DNA from: Polyodon spathula
Lineage: Eukaryota; Chordata; Actinopteri; Acipenseriformes; Polyodontidae
Length of the DNA: 64,000 bases
Reading direction: 5' to 3'
NCBI RefSeq assembly: GCF_017654505.1
Contig: NC_054559.1
Location: 3,666,781-3,730,780, forward strand
Shown here: positions 50,227-61,785 of the stretch, one piece after another
Position numbering within the stretch: the first letter of the stretch is position 1
How the letters are laid out: each line of letters opens with the position of its first letter
The notes under the pieces: generated by a model
What the model was told of the DNA's origin: nothing
The model's input: the letters and a program-made list of their open reading frames with translations, nothing else
The model's database searches: none
Made by a program: the position numbers and the translations under genes

Positions 50227-53160
50227 CTACTTGGAGAAAAGATCCTCGAGCAGGTTCAGAAGCATTTAAACTAGAAAGGAAGGGGGAAGAAATCAACAAA
50301 AAAAACAGAAGGGAGACCTCATCAAAACAAGAACAACATCTCAGGTAAGACAACCATTAAATGTATTTATCTAAATGCTAGAAGTATCAGAAACAAAATT
50401 CTAGAACTTGAAGCTACTGCACTAACAGGTAACTATGATGTGATAGGTGTTACAGAAACGTGGCTGTCTGAGAGTGATGGGGACGAATATAATATTTGTG
50501 GGTATACACTGTATAGGAAAGACAGGCAGGACAGAAGAGGAGGAGGGGTAGCGCTATACATAAGAAACAGTCTTGAAGCCCAGGTGTTAAACCTGGACAA
50601 AGAAAATAAAACCGAATCAATATGGGTCAGAATAACGGACAAAAATTCAAAGGGCATAATAATAGGAGCATGCTATAGACCGCCAGATTCAGACGGTGAG
50701 CACAATAATCTTTTATACAATGACATTAGAAATGCGTGTAGCAAAGGAGAAGCCATACTAATGGGGATTTCAACTTCCCCCACATAAAATGGGAAAACCC
50801 GGTGGGTAGCACGAAGGATGAAATAGAAATGGTGAAAATGACAAATGACTGCTTCCTAACACAATTTGTCAAGGCACCCACTAGAGGGGAGGCATGCCTT
50901 GATTTAGTCTTTTCAAATAACGAAGATAGAATAACTAAAACAGAGGTCAGAGAACCACTGGTAAACTCAGACCACAACATGGTCTCATTTGAAGTGTTTT
51001 TTAAAACCCCAAAAGTAATGACTAAAGCTAAGGTTTACAATTTTAGAAAAGCAAACTATGAAGGTATGAAACAGAGACTAACAGAAGTAGATTGGAGTAA
51101 AATAGAGAAAACACCCACAGAAGAAGGATGGTTGTTCTTCAAAAATGTAGTACTAGAGGCGCAAAACAATTACATTCCTAAAGTAGACAAATCTAAATGT
51201 AAAACTAAATTGCCAAAATGGTTTAATAGATCAATTAAAAAAAATATTCAGTGAAAAAAGGCACTTTACAGAGCATTAAAAAAGGACCAAAAAGAAAGTA
51301 CGCAGAAAGAGTACACGGAACTGCAAACACAAGTCAAAAAGAAAGTTAGAAAGGCCAAGAGAGAAATAGAAATGAACATTGCTAAGGGGGCTAAAACCAA
51401 TTCCAAAATGTTTTTCCAATATTACAACAGCAAGAGAACATTCAAAGAGGAGATTAAATGTTTAAGAGATACAAATGGCAAAATCGTAGATGAAGAAAAA
51501 AAAAATAGCAAATATATTAAATGATTACTTTTCACAAGTTTTTACAAAGGAAGATACTGACAACATGCCCCACATGTCATCCAGTTCCTATCCAGTTTTA
51601 AATAACTTTAGCATAACTGAGGCAGAAGTGTTAAAGGGACTAGGAGCTCTTAAAATAAACAAATCCCCTGGGCCGGATGAGATCCTCCCAGTAGTACTCA
51701 AAGAAATGAAAGAAGTAATTTACAAACCGCTAACCAAGATCATGCAGCAGTCTCTTGACACAGGGGTGGTACCGACAGACTGGAAAATTGCAAACGTAAT
51801 ACCGATCCACAAAAAGGGAAACAAAACTGAACCAGGTAACTACAGACCAGTAAGCCTGACTTCTATTATATGCAAACTTATGGAAACTATAATAAGATCC
51901 AAAATGGAAAATTACCTATATGGTAACAGGGTCCTGGGAGACAGTCAACATGGTTTTAGGAAAGGGAGATCGTGTCTAACTAACTTGCTTGATTTTTTTG
52001 AGGATGCAACATCGATAATGGATAATTGCAAAGCATATGACATGGTTTATTTAGATTTCCAGAAAGCTTTTGACAAAGTCCCACACAAAAGATTAATTCT
52101 CAAACTGAACGCAGTTGGGATTCAAGGAAACACATGTACATGGATTAGGGAGTGGTTAACATGTAGAAAACAGAAAGTACTGATTAGAGGAAAAACCTCA
52201 GAATGGAGTGTGGTAACCAGCTGTGTACCACAGGGATCAGTATTAGGTCCTCTGCTATTCCTAATCTACATTAATGATTTAGATTCTGGTATAGTAAGCA
52301 AACTTGTTAAATTTGCAGACGACACAAAAGTAGGAGGCGTGGCAAACACTGTTGCAGCAGCAAAGGTCATTCAAAATGATCTAGACAAGATTCAGAACTG
52401 GGCAGACACATGGCAAATGACATTTAATAGAGAAAAGTGTAAGGTACTGCACGCAGGAAATAAAAATGTACATTAAAAATATCATATGGGAGATGCTGAA
52501 ATTGGAGAAGGAATCTATGAAAAAGACCTAGGAGTTTTTGTTGACTCAGAAATGTCTGCATCTAGATAATGTGGGGAAGCTATAAAAAAGGCTAACAAGA
52601 TGCTCGGATACATTGTGAAAAGTGTTGAATTTAAATCAAGGGAAGTAATGTTAAAACTGTACAATGCACTAGTAAGACCTCATCTTGAATATTGTGTTCA
52701 GTTCTGGTCACCTCGCTATAAAAAAGATATTGCTGCTCTAGAAAGAGTGCAAAGAAGAGCGACCAGAATTATTCCGGGCTTAAAAGGCATGTCATATGCA
52801 GACAGGCTAAAAGAATTGAATCTGTTCAGTTTTGACCAAAGAAGACTACGCGGCGACCTAATTCAAGCATTCAAAATTCTAAAAGGTATTGACAGTGTCG
52901 ACCAAAGGGACTTTTTCGACCTGAAAAAAGAAATGGAGATTAGAAAAAGGGGCATTCAGAACAGAAAATAGGAGGCACTTTTTTACACAGAGAATTGTGA
53001 GGGTCTGGAATCAACTCCCCAGTAATGTTGTTGAAGCTGACACCCTGGGATCCTTCAAGAAGCTGCTTGATGAGATTCTGGGATCAATAAGCTACTAACA
53101 ACCAAACGAGCAAGATGGGCCGAATGGCCTCCTCTCGTTTGTAAACTTTCTTATGTTCTT
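50227..53160 (+). mobile_element. CR1 LINE, plus strand, inserted in the Ngaro-like element
   Basis: 5' truncated within the last codons of ORF1 (CTACTTGGAGAAAAGATCC). Full ORF2 length follows, with tail TTCTTATGTTCTTA at 53148-53160. It lies head-on to its host. Point lesions are a lost G at 50762 in the GDFN region, frame changes at about 51255, 51510 and 52470, a stop in SSR* at 52567, and a deletion of the RTRGHKWSL codons at 52935. Confidence 0.93.
50380..53097 (+). pseudogene. CR1 ORF2, complete domains but frameshifted
   Basis: Endonuclease frame 50440-50787 then 50802-51254; RT frame 51490-52476 (HGFRKGRSCLTN, motif A LDFQKAFDKV, motif B here SCVPQGSVLGP with Gly to Cys, motif C FADDTK); C-terminal frame 52600-52971. 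The Gly-to-Cys change in motif B is unusual among the copies here. It serves as the full-length reference showing which bases are deleted in the 41-43 kb copy. Confidence 0.92.
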
Positions 53161-53164
53161 AATT

Positions 53165-53890
53165 CAGATGGCCTAGTAGAGACAGGAGATCATGTTTGAT
53201 AGGAGGAGGACCTACACAGAATGTAAAAATGATAGATGTGATGCAATCTATTTTTTCCTGAGGTAGTGAAGCTGAAAAAGATTGAGTCCAGAGTGATGCC
53301 TAGAAACTCAATGGTAGTGAGTGGACCCAAAGTTTTCTCTGATGCAATGGGGACACCTAAATTTGAAAACACAGATCTCAGAATGGTTATGTTCTGGGCA
53401 GGAGGAGCATGAGGAAAATCAATGAGGAGACATTTATTCAGGATATGTAGCAGGAAGGGAATGTGGTAGTTATTTGGAAGAATCTAGCACAGAGTAACAG
53501 AGTGTTAAAAATCTTGGGTCTACTCCTACTGCCATAAGTCAGACGAACCGAAAAAATTATTTGAAATGCCACTGTACTCCAAATAGGTGCCACAGAGCAG
53601 AATCTATGGACATGATCTTAAATGCATTGATATGTCACCCTTTGACAACCATGCATTTCTCCCGACAACTTTAATTAATGAGATTGCATGGTCAGTTGTT
53701 GCATATTGTAGTGAAAAATCTTCATGTGGAATTAAACTATTGATGCTGTGAATAGAGGAGTTATGGGGAGCAGAAAGGTCAATTATTGGTATCTTTTTGC
53801 CAGAATATTATCTTATTGCAATGCCAGTGGGTTTTTTTGCAGACTATAGGAAAAGGAGGAGGTTCAAAGGGGCCTATCATGAATTGATTT
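53165..53890 (-). pseudogene. Reverse transcriptase of the Ngaro-like element
   Basis: Minus strand from about 53790: IIDLSAPHNSSIHSINSLIP, FSLQYATTDHAISLIK, GRNAWLSKGDISMHLRS (catalytic Asp region A..KADI), then a shifted frame and LLIDFPHAPP (motif C, normally LDDF). Finally 53372-53190 reads FSNLGVPIASEKTLGPLTTI and EFLGITLDS. Fish DIRS-order RTs read 'DLSAPHN.SIPSINSLIP', 'W..K.DI.SAFK' and 'LGVP.A.EKTEGP...L.FLGIELD'. The first Asp of motif C is replaced by Ile and stops are present. Confidence 0.84.
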
Positions 53891-53905
53891 TCTAACTCTT
53901 TTTTT

Positions 53906-54800
53906 TTAGCAAAATGTCAACAGTGTCAGAGTCGGAAATTGCAGATTGGAGATAACTGCAACAGATTGAAGAGGTGGGAAAGGAAAAGAGACTAGTAGAA
54001 CCGCCTTCAGTGAGACCATTAATAGGATAAGAAACAAAAGAGGGGTCATTTTGGCATTCAATTTTAGCAGTCGTTTTGAATATTGGCAATGGAAGGTTTG
54101 GTTTTTATAGCGGGGGCTAAGTGTTTGGGTCTTTGAGGACAGACAGATCGTGAGTGGGCTTCCCCACAGTGGCTGCAGAGTGGAGAAAGTTGCAGGAAGA
54201 AAAGGAGCATGCTTCTTCGTTGAAATTATTACAAATCTTACAGCCGCCAGAGAAAGTATTACTACGGCCGAGTCTGTCCTTAAACTTGGAAGGATTGAAA
54301 GAAAGAGAAGGATTGCAAGGAAGGGAGGGGTGAGGGTCAATATGGGAGCAGAAAATGTTAGAGTAAGAGGTGGAGTTGCATATGGATCATGCCAACAGCT
54401 GTAGACAAGTGAAAAAACTAGAATATAAATCTTGATTCAAGGCTCCCCAGTAAATCCTTTGGTTCCATCGCTGGAGGCAAGCAGCGGATTTTGCAGAAAA
54501 GGCTTTATGGTATTCAAAGAAGTGTGATCCTCCGAATCTAACAGAAAGGTCTAGAATAATTGACCAGCTCGCAGCACTGGTCAGGATAGAATTCTCAGAT
54601 GATATCTCTAAAATGGCTGAAAGCTAGGATAAATTCAGAAATGGTGATAGTTTTGAATAAGCGGGGGTCAGATGTTTTGAGGGTAACTGAAAGATCTGCG
54701 CACTGAACCACCCTGGTACTGGCTGAATCCAGGGTGTTTCTAAGGAGGGAACTAAATTTATATCTGCACCTGCTACGATCTGGTGGTGCATGGAAGGGGA
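53906..54800 (-). pseudogene. Gag-like ORF of the Ngaro-like element, C-terminal half with zinc motif
   Basis: Minus strand from about 54600: LSVRFGGSHFFEYHKAFSAK, SAACLQRWNQRIYWGAL, then LSFNPSKFKDR and CKICNNFNEEACSFSSCNFL, then CSHCGEAHSRSVCPQRP in an adjacent frame. Fish DIRS-order gags show 'YH..F..KAA..L...N...DW..L' and 'C..FN.G.C....C.F.H.C..C...H....C'. The cysteine motif is split by a one-base shift. Confidence 0.78.
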
Positions 54801-54899
54801 GACAGGCTTGGGGTTGAAGATTAGGGAGTTATCATGAGGAGGAAAGGCAATAGCATTTTTTAAAGAAAAAAAAGAACTGCTGACAGAGGAAGTAAAGGG

Positions 54900-55440
54900 T
54901 GGTTATTAAGGAACGGTACAGCTGGGGGAAACTAGGGAGCTCCAAATGCTGAGGGAGTGAAAGAAGAGGGTGCAGTTGTGGGGGCCTGCTAGACACCCAT
55001 AGCTGTGGGGAAAGAAGAGGAAAAAGAGCTGGGCCCAGCTGAGATAGGAGTGAGGAGCCTGGTGTGTGGGCTTGCTCGGAACCGAACATAGAAAGATGAA
55101 AAGGAGGGGTCTGTTGCAAGCCTCTGAAAGAGGAAGGGCATGCTGGCATAGAGGAAAGATTGGACAGAATAGGAAACGGCTGTGGGGGACTGCTAGACAC
55201 CCAAAGTTGGAAAGAGAAGAAAAGCGTGTATGAGCTTGCTGAACACCTGCATTGGACAGAGAAAAAATGCTGTGGGGGCCTGTTGGATGCTCACAGCAGC
55301 CACAGTGGCTGCAGGGGTCTGCTAGACACCAGAATTGGACCAAAAAGGAACCACTGAGGGGGCCTGCTGGACACCTGTAGTGGTCCTAGATGTGACTGCC
55401 GGGGCTTGCTGGACGTCTCGACTGAGGAGAATAGCCTGAG
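54900..55440. repeat. Imperfect tandem motif region within the gag-like ORF
   Basis: GGGGGCCTGCTAGACACC-like words recur about every 60 bases (54980, 55185, 55275, 55320, 55360, 55400) with purine-rich text between. On the minus strand this is a proline/serine-poor, leucine-rich low-complexity linker. Period and copies are irregular. Confidence 0.55.
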
Positions 55441-55756
55441 AGGTTATAGTTTAAGGCAAGGCAGGGGCCTGTAGATTAACCCCAGCAAACACTGAAAACC
55501 CGGGACAGATTTCTGGAGCAGCCACTTCTGACTGTAAAAAAAGTCTCAGTACTCACTTGCCCAGGAGCTGCTGTGTGAGCCTTTGATAGACAGCTGCTGT
55601 GGTGGCTCCACCCGCTGGGTCTTCGTGAAGTGGAGGCAGGGCTTTGAGAGGCTGAATCAGAACGTACGGAGAGGGCTGAAAAGCGACAATCCGAGGTTTT
55701 GTTAGAATGTCTGCGTCGAGGGGAAACCTGGAGAGTAGATAAATACATGTAAACAG

Positions 55757-56029
55757 TTATTCCTTACATGATTTTAATGAAATATTTTTATTGTGGAGAT
55801 ACTGCTGAAGCTTTGGGATTGTCCAGTTTTTGCTGTCTGAAACTGGAGCCGATTTAATATACAGGCGGGAGCTACGGTGAACGGGAAGATGACTGGAACG
55901 TTGTGCTGATCTGCAGCTGCGATGGAGAGCAGGCAAAGGATCCAATGAAGGAGATGGAGCGGCAGACATCTGGGCTGAAAACACTGGAAAAACTGTAGAT
56001 CGCAGTTGCCTTTTAGATACATCTGACAC
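55757..56029 (-). pseudogene. Gag-like ORF of the Ngaro-like element, N-terminal part
   Basis: The frame reads MSDVSKRQLRSTVFPVFSAQ with a Ser/Pro/Arg-rich segment and then DSKNWTIPKLQQYLHNKNIS, resembling the SAP-like helix pair ('WT...L...L...GI......RK..L') at the start of DIRS-order gags. It ends at a stop (LKSCKE*) where related proteins continue. No other function is suggested. Confidence 0.65.
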
Positions 56030-56224
56030 GGGAGGGGCTGGTTAAACCGAAGGACAGGATTTCTGCTTCGGGGAATGAGCTGACAATTAGTCGTCCAATG
56101 AAATGTGTCACAGAATGACAATTTAGCATTTCCAGCCCAGTTTCCAATTTTGCATTGTTTGTATTTTAAATAACACTTATTGGTTTATCACATATTTAAC
56201 TTGTGTTTTTGTTGTGAGAGCACC

Positions 56225-56350
56225 TTATTTATTTGTTTGAAGCACGTTTATTCTTTTTATGTAAGTTAAGTTACTCACCTCTTTTGTTTGTATTGCATGG
56301 AGCACTGTGACTGAGGAGAAGCAGAGTGTGACGTCATCAACCCTCGCCTT
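56225..56350 (-). promoter_or_regulatory. Promoter-like 5' end of the Ngaro-like element
   Basis: On the minus strand CTATATAAGGCGAGGG (TATA-like, about 56355-56340) is followed at ~15 bases by TGATGACGTCACAC, which includes a CRE-like TGACGTCA. Then comes the probable transcribed leader ...GAGGTGAGTAACTT, holding a consensus-like splice donor GAG|GTGAGT. Location upstream of the gag-like ORF supports the assignment. Confidence 0.5.
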
Positions 56351-57390
56351 ATATAGACATTTCCTGTTAGATTTTGAGAAATGTAGTTTTTGAATCGGTG
56401 CTAGTGTCGGTTAGATAGGAATGGCCAACTGGGTTTATAAGCAGCGCAGCATGAACTAGGAGACAGGTGGCAGAAAACAGAGGGATACAGATGTCAGGAT
56501 ACAGAGGGATAGAGATGCTAGGATACAGACTGGGAGAACTGGGGGAAAAAATCATGGTGTACCTTATGATTGCTGACTGAAGTATTGGAATACTGGAGCT
56601 GGAACCGGAACTGGAATTATTGGATGAGGCTGTGTTGGACTGCTGCTGTTATCTGGACAACAGGGCGTACTAAGCAAACCGCTGGGTAAAGGAAATTGCA
56701 GTATGATTTTATAATTGTCAGTAAACCCTGGTGCACCCTTTCTTCCCATTGTTTGTACTGATTCTGATTTGGAAGTGCTTCTGTTTTTTTGTAGGATTTT
56801 AGATATGTTTTTAATTTACCCTTTTGATATTGCCATCTTTGTAGTCTGTCTGGCAATGTGTGTAATTGAAAAGAGCTAAGTGCTGTTGGAATAGATTACT
56901 GCTGATATGTTTTCTTTCCTTCATTTTTCTCCGGGGGGGGGCACATGTTAATGGGGGATTATCCTGGTCTTGGAACAAAAGACGTGGATTTTGCAGAGTC
57001 GCAAGACGCTGTTTACCTGCTCCTGGGGACTCAAGTGGAGATTGTGTGAATTGAAACTTTACCACCTTAGCTATTATAGGTGGGTTTTATATATTTATTT
57101 TGTTACTTTGCTCCCTAGCCACTGTAGTGGGGGATTTTATGTTGTTATTTTACACCCTATGCACTGATGTGGGTGTTATGTTTTGGGTTTTTATTTTGTG
57201 ATTTTATTTATTGGGTTATTGTGCTGTTTTAATAAACTATTTTATACAGTGCGATTTGTGTCTGCCTCTTGGTGTGGTCAGTGTCTGTGGTGGTTCTCAA
57301 CTTGTGACATTTTAAAACATACCTGTGTAAGCTTGTTGAAATTCGAATCCTGGTGCCCGACCATCACCATGTGGCGAGGTTGGCTACTGG
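56351..57390 (+). other. Possible LTR-type segment with poly-A signal
   Basis: 18-bp GGATACAGAGGGATAGAG-like repeats occur at 56480-56530. T-rich text with AATAAACTATTTTATACAG at 57228-57246, CTTGTGACA at 57300-57308 and TGGTGCCCGACC at 57351 are in the order of an LTR R/U5 end plus primer-binding site. No 5' LTR boundary or second copy was found, so the class is open. Confidence 0.35.
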
Positions 57391-57459
57391 TAAATCTAAA
57401 ATTTACTATAAATAAGGTATTAGATTAAGCAGCCTCGTGCTTTGACGACCGATGGCAAA

Positions 57460-57640
57460 CGCAGTAATCCAAAATGTTATCCCTGATTGTACAATTATGA
57501 ATGAATCAAAACGCATACAAGGGGTAAGTGAGAGAGTATTTATAATGCTTGCAGGAATTAATTGCTGACGTGTAAATTGAATGATTGAATTGGTGCCGTG
57601 GAGATTGGTGCATGCCCCTCCTCCCAAACTTTAATTATAA
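57460..57640. repeat. Dispersed repeat, second copy of 48.19-48.40 kb
   Basis: Same orientation as the first copy, from GAATGAATCAAAACGCATAC to GGTGCATGCCCCTCCTCCC. The two copies flank the whole 8-kb Ngaro-like region as direct repeats 9.3 kb apart. Confidence 0.72.
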
Positions 57641-58764
57641 ATTTAATTTATTAAGACTCTCATTCCGCTAATAAAGATGTATTAAAACCTATGAATGTAA
57701 TAAAAACTTAGAGCAAAAAAGTAATGCAAGTGCAGAAATGTACAGTACACGTAGGCTGCATTACTGCAAATTGCTTACAGCGCATCTAGGCAATCTTTTT
57801 AGCAAATATGGACGGCAAACCTTGTCAGCACTTTCTAAAAAATCCCAATTCGGCTCTATATCCTGATGCTGCTCCATATTATCAGTGTTACAATGCAGCA
57901 TGCATGCTTACGTCATCAGTGTTTGTTTCAGGCAGAGCATCCTGGTCGCCAAGGTGACACAGTTGAGAATTTTTCCTCTGACATCCCTCTGATGTCAGAG
58001 TTTCAGGTTTGGTTCTGTTTTCATCAACACTCTCCTCAATTACAGAAACCCCAGCTTTTTGAAGCAACGTTGTTTGCTGACTGACAGAGTTCCAAGCATG
58101 CTTTAGTAAGAGCATTGCTTTTCTCTTTCCAGTCATAATTGCTGCTGCAGTCAGTGCTGTTTTTTCAAGCTGTATACCCAACACTGCATACAGGGATTAA
58201 ATAGCCAAGGTACAGTACAGGGGTAATCGCTCAGTAACGAGGTTCAAACAGCTGATTGATCAATCTGTCAAGCTTTTACTACAGTAAAGTGCTGTCTTTT
58301 GTATTGAAATGTATGTGACTGGGAAGGTAACAACATGAAAACAGCTGATTGGTGGATTAGTACGAGCGATTACTGTAGTCTAAGCAGTGCGTTTGTTATT
58401 TAAATCTACGTGAATTGCATATAATGAGATCCAAACAGCTGTCTGCCCGAAATATACGGAGCGCTTAACGCGGCATAAATGATGCCTTTGTTATAGCAGT
58501 ATTGACAGAAGTCATGATTGTTTGAACTCACTCTGTAACTCAAAAGTCTAAGCAATTTGTCCCAGGAAAGCTCGAACAGCCTATCCGCGGCCAAAAAGTA
58601 TATCAAAGCGATGCTGAGTTTGAGTCTGCTGCTGCTCCAGGTAGAGGATTGCAGGCCTCTGAGAGCCCAGAGCTTTCCTGCTGTTTGGAGCTGAGGCTGC
58701 TGCTGCTACAAGATGTATTTGTGATAGTTTTATTTGTTCTTTTTTCTGTCTAATAGTAGATATC
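57641..58764. other. Intergenic, nothing recognised
   Basis: Short frames on both strands with no motifs. No repeats shared with the rest of the window. Confidence 0.4.
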
Positions 58765-58850
58765 ATGTTTTAAAATCAATCAATCAATCTTTATTTTATA
58801 TAGTTCCTTTCCTAGTGGACCACCATCACAAAGCACTTTTGCAAAAACAT
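58765..58850 (-). mobile_element. Short retroposon 3' end
   Basis: (AATC)n followed by TTTATTTTATATAGTTCCTTTCC and GTGGACCACCATCACAAAGCAC, a common fish LINE/SINE terminus read from its tail ('...AAGCGCTTTGTGATGGTGG...ATAAA(GATT)n'). Confidence 0.5.
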
Positions 58851-59802
58851 GTGTTTCTTTGAAAACTCCACATTGAATGGATGTACATGGCGGAGAAAAT
58901 TCATGGGACTATTTTGTTACAATTACTTTAAGTAGGGTGGAAATTAGTATGACTGATAAATGGGACTAATGTTAACTGTAGTGTGATAATAACCAAAGTG
59001 ATCTTATCTGGAGAATTTACATTTAATGTTCTGTCTGAGATATTTCAATGTGATGAAATAATAAGAGGAGCGTGACATGACCGTAGTGGTAGTAAACGTT
59101 TTTAACTAGAAAGAGTAGACCAATAACTGTGCTTCACAGCTTTCAACTGCTCATACCTCAGATACTTACACTTCGTGCATAGCCTCAAACCCATATATCA
59201 CACGTAATAATGGGCTTATAAAAGGTCACAGTCTTAGGAGCCTGTAACCTTTCCCCCTTTCTTGATAGATTTGAAAGGTTTCTGCTTACTTAAATATTAT
59301 TATTGTTTTAAATCTTTTAATCATTTACCAGTAACAGCTCGTACAAGTGCGGGAGACTTTAAGCAAAGCTGTTGTTACTGTTTACAGTGTCGCAGTTCAA
59401 CTTGGGACTACTGATATAAATTATGAGTAGATAAGATGTCTTTCTCTAACCTGATTGGCCCGGTCAAGCCAGACAAATTACATCATGTTTTCCTTTCAGA
59501 CCACATTTCTATTTAGATTTCTGTACATTTCACAATATCTGTCTACTAACTGCAGGGAAATATAAAAGACAGCTTTGTTCTCTGTCTTTAATAGTTTGAA
59601 TGATTAAGAAATACTGTACATTTATCTTCTGTCAGCTCAAGCTGCTGGTAGCATCTCATTCCCAAATGGTACAGAGTCCCAGCGTCTTCCTGTAGATCAG
59701 CTCTGGTGTCTCCAGCACTAAAGCCCTTTGATATTCAATAGCCATCTCATTTTCTAACTGACATGATCAAGGTAATCCAACCTTCACCCACAGGGGAGAA
59801 AC
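58851..59802. other. Intergenic, nothing recognised
   Basis: AT-rich DNA without motif-bearing frames or arrays. Confidence 0.4.
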
Positions 59803-59972
59803 ACTTGTAAAAGGAATGCACATGCCCGCTCTGTGAAAAAAGGGTTTGTTTAAATTCATCCTTGTAAAAGGAATACACACGTCCGCTCTATGAAAAAAGG
59901 GTTTGTTTAAATTCATCCTTGTAAAAGGAATACACACGTCCGCTCTATGAAAAAAGGTTTGTTTAAATTCTT
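59803..59972. repeat. 57-bp tandem repeat, 3 copies
   Basis: TTGTAAAAGGAATACACACG begins at 59805, 59862 and 59919 and is followed by CCGCTCTATGAAAAAAGG and TTTGTTTAAATTCATCC. The first unit is more diverged; the last lacks one G. Confidence 0.92.
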
Positions 59973-60600
59973 CCTCCTGTATACAACACTCATGCTGGTT
60001 TAGAAGCGGAAATAAAACAACAAAAACAGTCGATGAAGAATGCTGGCTTGTGTTTTCTTTGCTTCACTACAAATAACGCTTCATTTGTACATCAATGGGA
60101 CTGCCAAGCTGGAAAGGAGAAACTTCTGAATGCAGTAAGAGCTACTGGAGTTATCTTGTGGTATTGTTTCAAGGTCACTTGTGCTATTAACAATGACTGG
60201 TTGTGATGTACGACCATTATCTGACACTGATAATTAAATTGTGAACAGTTGAACATGGTTTAGCTGTAGCCAACAAATCGAATGGTAAAGTGACAGTCAA
60301 CCCCACAAACTGGTAGTCACCCAATAGTGCGGCCTGCACATTTGCAATTCATTAACATATGAATGACAATATAGAACACTATTGTTTAAAAATAAATTCA
60401 AGCATATTTTAAAATGTATTGTGCACAAACAGTAAAAAGTTACAACACAGTACTTCACAAACAGAGCCCTAGACATTATCAAATTCATCATTTATTCATA
60501 TATTTTTAAAGGGGTGAACCTATTCCACTCTTTATTTAGTAAATTAGGAGTTGATCTAGCCCTAATGCAATGGTGCCAATGGTGGTCCTTTCAGTAACCA
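59973..60600. other. Intergenic, nothing recognised
   Basis: No supported feature. The minus frame at 60297-60491 is hydrophobic by AT-rich composition. Confidence 0.4.
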
Positions 60601-60890
60601 CATCAAAGTAACAGATTACATTGATACACCCTGTGTTATACCCTTCGTCACGCCCCCTGCGATAGCTAGGTCAATCACGCCTCCTACAATCCATGACTGA
60701 CACATAGCATACCACATTAGGCATTGGGCATTGTGACTCCACCCCCTTCCTGGATGGCTGGCTTCCAGCTGACTCTGGAATGAACTGCCAGACCATCCAG
60801 TACGAGGCACACTGTTCCTGTTATACAGCACCCTCACTGGTCGGGAGGGCGATTGTTGACTAGGATTCATTCATTTGTTCTCAAATGTAT
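60601..60890. repeat. Dispersed repeat related to 31.0-31.3 kb
   Basis: Shares the GAACTG..AGRCC block and AGCACCCTCAC(A/T)GGTC..GAGGG with 31180-31270 and a similar GC-rich, CCCC-containing 5' part. Both copies are in the same orientation. The class is unknown. Confidence 0.5.
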
Positions 60891-61785
60891 ATCACAAATT
60901 CATATTCCTTTTAAGTACCTCACAAGTTTAAATCTGTAAAGCTTGGGCTGGGTGTTAGCTTGAGGTAGTTCATGGAAACTATAGCCTGTAGTCTGGATTT
61001 TCAGGAACATCAGTGAAATCAGAGTGCAGAGTCAGCTTGCAATTCAGAATGCCTCTGTTATGTATTCACAAGACAGAATTTAGTGATCAGGAATGGAACT
61101 TTATTGTTACAACCAAACATATCCGTATGTCTCTCTAGCTCTCTTACGACTGCTGTCAAAAACCCAGCTGTCTCAATTTATGGTAGCTATTGCGACAGTC
61201 CACAACGTAAAAGCAGTGCTGTACACCTGCATTACAGTACTGTACGACTGCATTACAGTGCTGTATACGTGCTGTATGACTACATTAGTTTCAAAACTGA
61301 ACAGAACAGCCTCCCCTAAGTTTTTCCACATGAGAGACCTGACAAGAATTCTGTTGCATGTTGCTTGGACCTGAAGTGTTGAATATGGCAGTTTGCCCAG
61401 ACCATGAGAGTCAAGGACTTGCTGACTCTCAAGTCAGGGCAGATCCAGGAACCTAGTGTTGTTGCCTTGTGCATGGCATGACTCTTTGACCTCCAGAGTT
61501 TCGAATAACGTTCAAAGGTAAATTTAAATGTATAATAAGAGCTAGTGTAATATGCAACTGATGAAGAGCTAGTGCAATATGCAACTTATGAATACAAGAG
61601 GCTTTGGGCGAGTTTGTTATCTCTCTGACGAACACCGCCCATTAAATGAATACCACATAGCGTATTTTTTTTTGTTTTTTTTATGTCATATTTTGTTTAT
61701 GCCATGAATGTTTACACTTTCTATAAATCAGAAAAACTTCCATCCACCTCAAACCGCACGCTTCACAATTACTACTTTTTTCTGG
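60891..61785. other. Intergenic, nothing recognised
   Basis: A short GTACACCTGCATTACAGTAC-type near-repeat lies at 61217-61290. Otherwise no frame or repeat is supported. Confidence 0.4.

Larger units (their letters stand above)
48660..56350 (-). mobile_element. Ngaro-like tyrosine-recombinase retrotransposon, split by CR1
   Basis: Reading minus: promoter-like region, gag-like ORF (56.03-54.1 kb), RT (53.89-53.17 kb), CR1 insertion (53.16-50.23 kb), RNase H (50.2-49.6 kb) and tyrosine recombinase (49.58-48.70 kb), followed by direct repeats. This order (gag, RT, RH, YR) and the absence of a DDE integrase are diagnostic of DIRS-order elements. The sequence words fit the Ngaro group better than the DIRS1 element at 35-37 kb. 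All ORFs are broken. Confidence 0.82.

Noticed and set aside
54832..55343. Minus frames with S/P/L-rich text taken as a secreted protein
   Set aside because: They lie in the purine-rich repeat stretch inside the gag-like region of the Ngaro element, and two frames overlap over the same bases.
57340..57372. tRNA 3' half (TTCGAATCC followed by GCCCGACCA-like)
   Set aside because: No matching T-stem, anticodon arm or acceptor partner upstream. Better explained as a primer-binding-site-like sequence or chance.
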